From Haloactinomyces albus (GTDB taxonomy: Bacteria > Actinomycetota > Actinomycetes > Mycobacteriales > Pseudonocardiaceae), in the NCBI RefSeq assembly GCF_031458135.1, contig NZ_JAVDXW010000001.1:4216001-4280000 (forward strand): DNA of 64,000 nt, in the 5' to 3' direction. The position numbers were made by a program, and so were the translations under genes. This document shows, piece by piece, positions 50,583 through 58,033 of this stretch (the stretch's first letter is position 1; the number at the start of each line of letters is the position of its first letter). The notes under the pieces are model-generated. The model was not told the DNA's origin. It did not search any database and saw only the letters and a list, made by a program, of their open reading frames with translations.

Positions 50583-52160
50583 ATGTATTCGATTTCGGCT
50601 GACTCGGCCACCGAGCTGTTCACACAAGGATGCCGCTCCCTCGCCGCCTACGGCGTGCCTGTTGCGCCACGGAGGATGGCCACGAGGGAGCTGCTAGGAG
50701 CGCACCTGCGACTGTCCCGCCCACGGCATCGCTTCGTCGACGTGGCGCCCACCCGTGTACTCAATCCGGCGTTCGCGGCCGCGGAAGCCTTGTGGATCCT
50801 GTCCGGCTCCGATGACCCGTGGATCTTCATCTACAACGAGCGGCTGCGCCGTTTCAGCGATCACGGCCGTTTGCAGGGTGCATACGGGCCCCGGTTGCGC
50901 CGTTGGCACGGCCACTGCGATCAGCTCGACGCGGTCCGGCGCGTGCTCGAACACGATGGGGACTCCCGCCAGGCCGTGATCCAGTTGTTCGACCCGGCAC
51001 GCGACTTCTCCGGCTATCGGGACGTGCCGTGCACCCTCGGGTATCGCTTCTACGTGCGCGACGGTGCACTGGTCATGTTCACCACCATGCGCAGTCAGGA
51101 CGTGTGGCTGGGGCTGCCCTATGATCTGTTCACCACCACGATCCTGCACGAGCTGCTGGCCGGATGGCTCGGCGTCGAGGTCGGCGACTACCACCACCTC
51201 ATCGACTCGCTGCACCTGTACGACTGTCACGCCGCGCTGGCCGAGGATCTGCAGCACCGCCCGCGGCCCAGTAAGGGTGCACTGGCGCCGCTGGCGGTGC
51301 CGTGGGAGGACTTCGACGATCTACTGGCACAGGTCATCGCCGGGGAAGCGGTCGGTGATCCGGGCTGGGACGACTTCGCCGCGGTGATGTCGAGCTACCG
51401 GCTGTGGAAGCAGGGCGACTACGATAACGCCCGCGCCCTGCTCACGGGCTCGCACCAGCCACTGACCACCGCGATGGATCGCTGGTATGCGCTGCTGGCC
51501 ACCGAATCAGACGCGGGCACATCCACTCCCGCCATCCCACACCGGTACCAGAGAGGGCTACGGCATGAGCGCCTCCTTTCCGCGTGTGGTGTTGGGCTTG
51601 TGCGCGTTCACCCACGACTCAGCGGCGGCGTTGATCGTCGATGGCCACCTGGTGGGCTTTGTCGAGGAGGAGCGGCTCAGCGGCCTCAAACACGACCGCG
51701 GCTTTCCGGAGCACGCGGTGGGATGGCTGCTGGATTCCCAGGGGCTGACCGCCGACGACGTCGACGAGGTTGCCTACAATTTCGTGCCCCACCGATACCT
51801 GCCCGCGGCGTTGGCCTCGATCAAGCACTTCGCCGGTGGGCCCAGTGTGGCGCGCGTCCTGCCGCGGGCGCGGTCCTTCGTCAAGGTCGCTACCCGTACC
51901 CGCAGGCGATTGGGCCAGCTGCGCCGCCGGTTTCCTCGAGCACGGGTGCGGGCCGTGCCGCACCACCTCGCACACGGCCTGTACGCCTTCGCCGCATCCG
52001 GACAAGACGAGGCAGGTGTGCTGGTCGTCGACAGCCTCGGCGAAACCGACACCACCACGCTGGCTGCAGCGCAGCGCAGCGAGGGGCGGGTGCGCTACCA
52101 GCAGCTGGCCGCGCTGGCGGATCCGACCTCGCTGGGCTATGTCTACGGTGCGATCACTGA
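50583..52160 (+). CDS. Thymidylate-synthase-family pyrimidine nucleotide (hydroxy)methylase, Asn-to-Asp variant
   Basis: ThyA-fold enzyme. Counted from ATG 50583, Cys150, Arg170, Ser171, Asp173, His211 and Tyr213 align with E. coli TS Cys146, Arg166, Ser167, Asp169, His207 and Tyr209 at a constant offset of 4. Asn177 is replaced by Asp181 (GLPYD), and His147 by Thr151. Asn177-to-Asp turns TS toward dCMP and is present in phage dCMP hydroxymethylase and CMP hydroxymethylase MilA-like enzymes. So a cytidylate is the likely substrate. The conserved part ends near residue 310 (base 51540). The frame stays open to 52160, 596 bases into the next gene, which suggests loss of a normal stop near 51566 by a small indel. 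RBS AAAGGAC. Confidence 0.78.
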   Translation: MYSISADSATELFTQGCRSLAAYGVPVAPRRMATRELLGAHLRLSRPRHRFVDVAPTRVLNPAFAAAEALWILSGSDDPWIFIYNERLRRFSDHGRLQGAYGPRLRRWHGHCDQLDAVRRVLEHDGDSRQAVIQLFDPARDFSGYRDVPCTLGYRFYVRDGALVMFTTMRSQDVWLGLPYDLFTTTILHELLAGWLGVEVGDYHHLIDSLHLYDCHAALAEDLQHRPRPSKGALAPLAVPWEDFDDLLAQVIAGEAVGDPGWDDFAAVMSSYRLWKQGDYDNARALLTGSHQPLTTAMDRWYALLATESDAGTSTPAIPHRYQRGLRHERLLSACGVGLVRVHPRLSGGVDRRWPPGGLCRGGAAQRPQTRPRLSGARGGMAAGFPGADRRRRRRGCLQFRAPPIPARGVGLDQALRRWAQCGARPAAGAVLRQGRYPYPQAIGPAAPPVSSSTGAGRAAPPRTRPVRLRRIRTRRGRCAGRRQPRRNRHHHAGCSAAQRGAGALPAAGRAGGSDLAGLCLRCDH

Positions 52161-53286
52161 ACACCTGGGGTGGCGCCGCGGAGATGAGGAAGGCACCGTC
52201 ATGGCGCTGGCCGCCCTGGGGGACCCCGCGCGGTTTCGCGCGGTGCTCACCGAAGCGGTGCCGTTGACCGAGCAGGGATTCACCGTTGACCCGCGGCTGA
52301 TCGCGCTACGGGTGCTCTCCGGTCGGGCGCGGCGGCTCACCGACCGCTTCGTGCAGCGCACCTGCCCACCGCGCTGCGGCGACGAGCCGGTTACTGCCGT
52401 GCACACCGATCTGGCCGCCGCGCTTCAGGAGCGCACCGAACAAGTGATGCTGCACCTGGCGCGGCGCGCACAGCAACACGCCGGCGCGCCCGCGCTGTGC
52501 TTGGGAGGTGGCGTGGCGATGAACTGCGTCAGTGTGGGGCGTATCGCCGAGGCCGGTCTCGCCGAGGAGGTGACGGTGCCGCCGGCACCGGGGGATTCCG
52601 GCACAGCCATCGGCGCCGCCCTGGCCGCCTGGAAGGACCACACCGGTCGGCTGGCCACCGGCGTAGCCGGCGCCTGCTACCTCGGTCCGGACTTCGGTGA
52701 CGTGGCCCTGACGGCGACTCACCGACCCGGAATGCGGGCCCACCGTCTGGACAACCGTGCCCGATATGTCGCCGAGCAGCTGGCCGCCGGGGCCATTGTC
52801 GGCGTGTTCACCGGAGCGCTCGAGGCAGGCCCCCGAGCGCTGGGGCATCGCTCCATCCTGGCCTCGCCGCTGGATGCCGCGGTGATCGACCGGCTCAACC
52901 GCACGGTCAAGTACCGCGAGCCGTTCCGTCCGTTCGCCCCGGTCGTCCTGGAGGACAAGGCCGCCGACTTCTTTGACCTGTGGCAAGCCTCGCCGTTCAT
53001 GTCGATGGCGGTCGGGGTCACTGAGCAGGCGCGCGAACGCATCCCCAGCATCGTGCACGCCAACGGCACCGCCCGCGTGCAAACCGTCCATGCCGACCAG
53101 AACCCGTTTCTGGCTGCCGTGCTCGCCGAGTTCGCCGCGCTCACCGGCATCCCCGTATTGATCAACACCTCGCTGAACATCAAGGGCAAACCCATCTGCG
53201 GAACCCCGGACATGGCACTGGACTGCCTGGCCGAATCCGGCATCGACGCCCTGCTGCTGGAAAACTGGTGGGTGGTGCGCCAGTGA
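51565..53286 (+). CDS. O-carbamoyltransferase (TobZ/NodU/CmcH family)
   Basis: A 573-residue protein. The N-terminal Kae1-like domain starts VVLGLCAFTHDSAAALIVDG and has the metal-binding HxxxH at His133-His137 (VPHHLAHGLYAF), followed by GVLVVDSLGETDTTT. LGGGVAMNCVSVGRI lies near 310. The C-terminal YrdC-like domain shows EAGPRALGHRSILASP near 430, KYREPFRPFAPVVL and NTSLNIKGKPICGTP. The family moves a carbamoyl group from carbamoyl phosphate, through carbamoyl-AMP, to a hydroxyl of an antibiotic or sugar. ATG 51565 sits in an ATGA. The target could be the hydroxymethyl group made by the preceding enzyme, an inference. Confidence 0.88.
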   Translation: MSASFPRVVLGLCAFTHDSAAALIVDGHLVGFVEEERLSGLKHDRGFPEHAVGWLLDSQGLTADDVDEVAYNFVPHRYLPAALASIKHFAGGPSVARVLPRARSFVKVATRTRRRLGQLRRRFPRARVRAVPHHLAHGLYAFAASGQDEAGVLVVDSLGETDTTTLAAAQRSEGRVRYQQLAALADPTSLGYVYGAITEHLGWRRGDEEGTVMALAALGDPARFRAVLTEAVPLTEQGFTVDPRLIALRVLSGRARRLTDRFVQRTCPPRCGDEPVTAVHTDLAAALQERTEQVMLHLARRAQQHAGAPALCLGGGVAMNCVSVGRIAEAGLAEEVTVPPAPGDSGTAIGAALAAWKDHTGRLATGVAGACYLGPDFGDVALTATHRPGMRAHRLDNRARYVAEQLAAGAIVGVFTGALEAGPRALGHRSILASPLDAAVIDRLNRTVKYREPFRPFAPVVLEDKAADFFDLWQASPFMSMAVGVTEQARERIPSIVHANGTARVQTVHADQNPFLAAVLAEFAALTGIPVLINTSLNIKGKPICGTPDMALDCLAESGIDALLLENWWVVRQ

Positions 53287-54308
53287 GGATCGGCTACAGC
53301 TTCTGGGGCTTCCTCGGCTCCGGAATCACCAACACCCCCGACGGCGGACGCAGCCACCGCCGCACCCTCATCGACGGGCTCATCGCGGCCGGCCACGAGA
53401 TCGTGTTCCTCCAAGCCAACCGGGATTTCACCGAAGCCGACACCGACCTGCGCTCGACCTACTTCTGGGACGAGACCGGACTCCCCGACATCGACCTGCT
53501 GTTTTGCGAGTGGCGCTGGCCCATCCCCGGCCGCAACACGAGCCCGTGCGGACACCCGAACCACACCTGCGACCGGCACCGGCAACAGCAGCTGCTCGAG
53601 CACTACACCCACCACGGGCTGCCCACCCTCATCTGGGACAAAGACCAGCAGCTGCCCCGGCAGGACCCCTGGCGCACGCATCCGGCGGTGACCGTGTGCG
53701 AACCGGCGCTGTACCCGACACCGGGCGCGCACAGCCTGCTGTTCCCGATCGCCGACACCGTGCTCGACCAGGTCGACCCCGCCCAGCTGGTGGGCGGGGC
53801 CCGCACCTGGCCCCTGGTGTACGTGGGCAACCAGTACGACCGCGACGCCGCCTTCGACGCCTTCTTCGCACCCGCCGCGGCCCAGCATGCCCACCAGGTC
53901 GCCGGGAAGTGGACCGACACCCAGCGATGGCCGCACGTGCGATTTACCGGCCGGGTCCCGTTCGCCGAGGTCGAGGAGCTGTACCGCGACGCGGTGGCCA
54001 CGGTGCTGCTGCTGCCGGACCGCTACGCCGCCAGCGGACAGATGACCCAACGACTGTTCGAGGCCGTCCTGGCCGGGTGCTTACCCCTGGCTCCGACCAC
54101 GATCCGCGGCATCGAGCACTACGTGCCCGCGCGACTGCACATCAGCAGTGGAGACGAGGCGACCAAACGAGTCGGGCAGTTACGTCGGGCTTCGCTCGCA
54201 GCGCGCGCCGAAATACTGGCCGCGTGCCTACGACGGCTGGATCTGTTCCGGCTGAGCCGCCAAGTCACCGTGCTCGGCACGCTGATGACTGCGACATCGA
54301 GATCGTGA
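53283..54308 (+). CDS. Glycosyltransferase (GT-B, family 1/4-like)
   Basis: A 341-residue protein starting at GTG 53283 in a GTGA overlap. It begins VRIGYSFWGFLGSGITNTPDGG, giving an N-terminal Rossmann-like domain, and has PCGHPNHTCDRHRQQQLLEH, an odd Cys/His cluster near residue 85. The C-terminal half has VRFTGRVPFAEVEELYRDAV and then RLFEAVLAGCLPLAP near residue 265, the nucleotide-sugar-binding pattern of GT-B enzymes. It should transfer a sugar, perhaps the uronate made by the epimerase and dehydrogenase of the operon. Acceptor unknown. Confidence 0.7.
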   Translation: MRIGYSFWGFLGSGITNTPDGGRSHRRTLIDGLIAAGHEIVFLQANRDFTEADTDLRSTYFWDETGLPDIDLLFCEWRWPIPGRNTSPCGHPNHTCDRHRQQQLLEHYTHHGLPTLIWDKDQQLPRQDPWRTHPAVTVCEPALYPTPGAHSLLFPIADTVLDQVDPAQLVGGARTWPLVYVGNQYDRDAAFDAFFAPAAAQHAHQVAGKWTDTQRWPHVRFTGRVPFAEVEELYRDAVATVLLLPDRYAASGQMTQRLFEAVLAGCLPLAPTTIRGIEHYVPARLHISSGDEATKRVGQLRRASLAARAEILAACLRRLDLFRLSRQVTVLGTLMTATSRS

Positions 54309-54364
54309 CCAGGAATGACACCGTGAACAGGGACAACGACACGGCACCGAAGGAGGACACCAGC

Positions 54365-54895
54365 GTGCACAAGATCATGATCTGCGGCTGCGGAGGCTCG
54401 GGCAAGTCCGCACTCGCACGCCGGCTCGGCGATCGGCTGGGCCTGCCCGTCACGCACCTGGACATGGTGTTCTACGACGAAGACTGGAACCCGCTGGATC
54501 AGGAAGCATTCGCCGAGCAGCAACGCCGGCTGGTTGCCCAGCCGACGTGGGTCCTCGACGGGAACTACGCCAGCACCATGCCCATCCGGCTGGCCGCCGC
54601 GGACACGGTGATCTTTCTGGACCTGCCCGCGCTCACGTGCCTGTGGGGCATCCTCCAGCGCCGTCGCCAACACCGGGGCAGCGACGCCCTGTCCCGGCAC
54701 CTCCGCGGACGGCTGACGTGGGGATTCGTCACCTACATCCTCGGATACCGCCGCACGATGCGTCCGAAGGTGCAACGGCTGATCGCCCAACACACCACCA
54801 GCAGAGCGATCACACTGACCAGCCGCCGCGCCATGCGTCGGTTTCTGCGGTCACTGCCCACAGACGCTCCCCAGAACCCCTCGGGGCCGGCATGA
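54365..54895 (+). CDS. P-loop kinase (FlaR/adenylate-kinase-like)
   Basis: A 176-residue P-loop protein: Walker A GCGGSGKSALARRLG (residues 8-22), THLDMVFYDEDW near 33, WVLDGNYASTMPIRLAAADTV near 65 and IFLDLPALTCLW. This is the so-called DNA topology modulation protein FlaR type, a small-molecule or nucleotide kinase. GTG 54365 is preferred because AAGGAGG stands 8 bases before it; a GTG at 54305 in the overlap is possible. Within this operon a phosphorylation of a nucleoside or sugar is likely. Confidence 0.75.
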   Translation: MHKIMICGCGGSGKSALARRLGDRLGLPVTHLDMVFYDEDWNPLDQEAFAEQQRRLVAQPTWVLDGNYASTMPIRLAAADTVIFLDLPALTCLWGILQRRRQHRGSDALSRHLRGRLTWGFVTYILGYRRTMRPKVQRLIAQHTTSRAITLTSRRAMRRFLRSLPTDAPQNPSGPA

Positions 54896-55701
54896 CCACC
54901 GACGCCAACCCGTTCCTCGACCGCGAGCGCACCCGCGGGGAGTTGTACGGGTCCAGCGGGCGACTCGTGCAGCGCACCGGCGCGCTGCACTCCGCCAAGA
55001 GCCGTGGGCAGCCGGTGGCCGAGGTCATCACCGAACTCGTGATCGGGGTGGGAGGCGACACCGTGCTCGACGTGGGCTGCGGCCGCGGCAGCACCACCGC
55101 CCAGCTCGCCCAGCGGTGGGCACCCCGTTGCCTGATCGGCTTCGACCAGTCAGCCGCGCTACTGGCCCAGGCACGTTGCCGACTGCCTGCTGATGCGCGG
55201 GCACGGTTCCTGCGCGCGGATTTCCACGCACTGCCGGTTTGCGAGGCCAGTGTGGACATCGTCGTCGCGGCGTTCTGCCTCTACCACGCGCCTCAGCCCG
55301 ACCAGGTCGTCGCCGAGTTCGCCCGATGTCTGCGCCCGGGAGGACTGGCGATACTGGTCACCAAATCCGCGGACAGCTACCGCGAGCTCGATGAGCTCGT
55401 TGCCGTAGCCGGCCTGGATCGTCATGCGACCACTCGCCCCAGCCTGTACCAGACCTTCCACAGCACCAACGCCGAGCACGTGACCGCGCGGCACCTCATG
55501 GTGCGCCGGGTCGTCCACCACAAGCATGAGTTCCACTTCGCCGACGCCGAGCACGTGGCCCGCTACATCACCACCACCCCCAAATACGCGCTGGCCGAAG
55601 GCGACCCGCACGCAGTCGCCGACCGGCTCCGCCCCGTACTCGGCGAGACCGGTGTGAGCACGTCCTCCACCGTCTCCTACCTCGTGGCGGCCCACCCATG
55701 A
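54892..55701 (+). CDS. Class I SAM-dependent methyltransferase
   Basis: A 269-residue methyltransferase. Motif I VLDVGCGRGSTTAQLA lies near residue 58, IGFDQSAALLAQARCRL follows, FLRADFHALPV is near 105 and LRPGGLAILVTK near 145. The order is that of methyltransferase family 11. The ATG overlaps the kinase stop. The substrate is probably the product of the pathway; not predictable. Confidence 0.82.
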   Translation: MTTDANPFLDRERTRGELYGSSGRLVQRTGALHSAKSRGQPVAEVITELVIGVGGDTVLDVGCGRGSTTAQLAQRWAPRCLIGFDQSAALLAQARCRLPADARARFLRADFHALPVCEASVDIVVAAFCLYHAPQPDQVVAEFARCLRPGGLAILVTKSADSYRELDELVAVAGLDRHATTRPSLYQTFHSTNAEHVTARHLMVRRVVHHKHEFHFADAEHVARYITTTPKYALAEGDPHAVADRLRPVLGETGVSTSSTVSYLVAAHP

Positions 55702-56483
55702 GCCCGGCTCGCTTCATCAAGCGCTACCGCAGCCCGGCCGAGGTCGACACCGCACTCGCGCACTACCGGTGGCTGCTCAGTCTCGGCGCCGACGTGGGAC
55801 TCCCCCGCCTGCTCGAGCACACCCCGTGGACTCTGGAATTCGAGCACGTCAGCGGCCGTGCCGCCGAGCTCGGCGACCTGCCGGCCGTAGCCAGTGCGCT
55901 GGGGCGCTTGCACCACACCGCCCGCCAGCGCGGCCTGGCCCAGGCCATGGCCAATTCCCGCTACATCACCAGCGACGTAATCCTCGACGCGTTCGCCGGG
56001 CCTCGTCGCCGGCGCCTGCACGAGCTGTGCGCGGTACAGGGAGCCGGCGCACCGCTGTCGCACGAGGCCATCGGTGCATGGCTGGATCACGCCGCGATGT
56101 TGCCGGTCGCGCTGTATAAGGACGCCAACCCCCGCAACGTCCTCGTCGCAGACTACCGAGAGCCGGTCCTGGTGGACTTCGACTCCCTGACGCTGGCACC
56201 GGTGGGCTACGACCTGGCCAAGCTCCTGGTCACTACCGCCATGACCGGCGGAGACCTGCCACCCCGTGTCGTCGAGGAGACCATCACCGCCTATGCCCAG
56301 GAACTCCCCGACACTCTCGATCACAGCCGACGGACCGAGCTCACGGTGTGGGCTGAGTTTCACCACCTGCTGACCCTGCCCTACCTCGGCCACCACGGCT
56401 ACCGATACCCCTGGCCTGCCGTGCGTCCCTGGCCCGCCGGCGAGGTGCACGACGCTGCCGGCACAGCAGAAAGGAACCTGTGA
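55698..56483 (+). CDS. APH/choline-kinase-fold phosphotransferase (first)
   Basis: A 261-residue kinase-fold protein. The catalytic loop is LYKDANPRNVLVAD near residue 138, with Asp and Asn in the usual places but Lys instead of the common His; the DFD metal motif is VLVDFDSLTLAPVGYDLAKLLV near 158. It overlaps genes on both sides. It should phosphorylate a small hydroxyl compound. A resistance role, as with aminoglycoside kinases, is possible but the context of a biosynthetic operon suggests an enzyme of the pathway. The N-terminal ATP lobe is short. Confidence 0.75.
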   Translation: MSPARFIKRYRSPAEVDTALAHYRWLLSLGADVGLPRLLEHTPWTLEFEHVSGRAAELGDLPAVASALGRLHHTARQRGLAQAMANSRYITSDVILDAFAGPRRRRLHELCAVQGAGAPLSHEAIGAWLDHAAMLPVALYKDANPRNVLVADYREPVLVDFDSLTLAPVGYDLAKLLVTTAMTGGDLPPRVVEETITAYAQELPDTLDHSRRTELTVWAEFHHLLTLPYLGHHGYRYPWPAVRPWPAGEVHDAAGTAERNL

Positions 56484-57136
56484 TGCCCATCAGTACCGAG
56501 TTGATCCTGGCCCGCCACGGTGAAGCCGACTGCAACGTCGCCGGCCTCGTCGGTGGCAAGCACACCTGCACCGGGCTCACCGACCGCGGCCACGACCAAG
56601 TCACGCGGCTGGCCGAGCGGCTACGCACCGAGGCTCCCGTCCACGCCCTCTACACCAGCCCCCGTCGTCGCACCCAGCAGACCGCAGCAGCACTCGGCAA
56701 AGCACTGGGCCTTCGACCACACATCGACCACCAGCTGCGGGGCCTGGAGCACGGCAACGCCGACGGAAGCGACTGGGCCACCATCAAGACCCACTTCGGC
56801 GGCCGCCCGCAGTGGCGGCCGCATGTGCCGATCGCCGCCGGCGCGGAATCCTGGAACGCCTACCTCGCCCGGACCCGCGCCGCGCTGGAGCACATTCTCA
56901 CCCATCACGAGGGACGGCGAATCCTTGTGGCCGCCCACGGGGAAACCATCGAGACCAGCTTCGTCCTGTTCCACGACCTCCCACTTTCCGAAACCGAGCG
57001 CCCAGGAGTCGTCACCGGCCACGCGTCCCTGACCCGATGGCAACGCCACCTCAACCGGTTCGGCCACGCCGTGTGGATGCTGATCAGCCACAATGACACC
57101 CAGCACCTGACCGCAGCGACAAACCCGGCGGCATGA
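56483..57136 (+). CDS. Histidine phosphatase (phosphoglycerate-mutase-like)
   Basis: A 217-residue phosphatase. LILARHGEADCNVAG near residue 8 holds the catalytic His of the RHG motif; YTSPRRRTQQTAAALG near 58 and the second His in ILVAAHGETIETS near 155 complete the site. ATG 56483 overlaps the preceding TGA by one base. It lies between two APH-fold kinases and probably removes a phosphate from the intermediate they make. Conserved LxxLEHGNADG near residue 92 fits the family acid residue. Confidence 0.82.
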   Translation: MPISTELILARHGEADCNVAGLVGGKHTCTGLTDRGHDQVTRLAERLRTEAPVHALYTSPRRRTQQTAAALGKALGLRPHIDHQLRGLEHGNADGSDWATIKTHFGGRPQWRPHVPIAAGAESWNAYLARTRAALEHILTHHEGRRILVAAHGETIETSFVLFHDLPLSETERPGVVTGHASLTRWQRHLNRFGHAVWMLISHNDTQHLTAATNPAA

Positions 57137-57981
57137 GCGAGCAGCACATCGCGCGCCTGTGCGAGCTGGCCCGCAGAACCTGCGATGCACCAGTGGAGCT
57201 CGCCGCGCCGCCACTGGCCCACGCCACCGGAACCCTCGTGGGGCTGCGCTGCGTCCAGACCATTCTCATCGGCAAGATCCACCGCTCGCGCTCACTGCAC
57301 GAGCGTGAAGTGCACGCCTACCGGGAGTGGACCCCGCAGCTGGGCCTCGCCGTACCGCGCCTGCTCGCTGCCGATTCGGACCTGCCCGGCATCGTAGTCA
57401 CCACGGTGCCCGGCACACCCCTGGACGAACTGGCTCTGGACCCGATCACCGAGCGGGCCGCGCATCACCAGGCCGGTGTCCTCCTCCGGCAACTGCACCG
57501 GATACCCGTGACCGCCTCCGCCACCGAGCTCACCGTCTACCTGGCCGACCGCGCCGAGCACTGGATCATCCAGACCGCCGACCACCTCAGCCCCCGAGGC
57601 AAGCGGCTCCTCCGCGAACACATGCACCGTCTCGCCGCCCTGCCCGCACCCCGCGTCGCCGCATGCCACCTGGATTTCCAACCCCGCAACCTGCTCTGGC
57701 ACACCGATGGACGCATCCGGCTCATCGACTTCGAACACAGCCGCATCGACCTGGCCGCCCGGGACCTGACCAGGCTAGCCACGCGGTACTGGTCTCACCG
57801 GCCGGACCTGAAGACAGCCTTCCTCACCGGATACGGCCCCTTGAGCAGCAACGACCAAGCCGTGCTCAACCACGCCACCGCTCTCGAAGCCGTCACCAGC
57901 ATCGCCCACGGTCTGCGCAACAACGGCGAGGAATTCATCCGGCACGGCCGTGCCCTCCTGGACGGCCTGCCTTGGCCATGA
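57133..57981 (+). CDS. APH-fold phosphotransferase (second)
   Basis: A 282-residue APH-like kinase: VVTTVPGTPLDEL near residue 95 (hinge), the catalytic loop ACHLDFQPRNLLW near 178 with His, Asp and Asn, and LIDFEHSRIDLAARDL near 197 for the metal motif. Sequence is clearly different from the other APH-like protein, so they are not a recent duplicate. It ends the overlapping run of genes; the dehydrogenase starts 52 bases on. Substrate unknown. Confidence 0.78.
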   Translation: MSEQHIARLCELARRTCDAPVELAAPPLAHATGTLVGLRCVQTILIGKIHRSRSLHEREVHAYREWTPQLGLAVPRLLAADSDLPGIVVTTVPGTPLDELALDPITERAAHHQAGVLLRQLHRIPVTASATELTVYLADRAEHWIIQTADHLSPRGKRLLREHMHRLAALPAPRVAACHLDFQPRNLLWHTDGRIRLIDFEHSRIDLAARDLTRLATRYWSHRPDLKTAFLTGYGPLSSNDQAVLNHATALEAVTSIAHGLRNNGEEFIRHGRALLDGLPWP

Positions 57982-58033
57982 GACGCGCTCACCGAATCCG
58001 CAGACTAACGACACCACGGGAGGACAAGCCACT

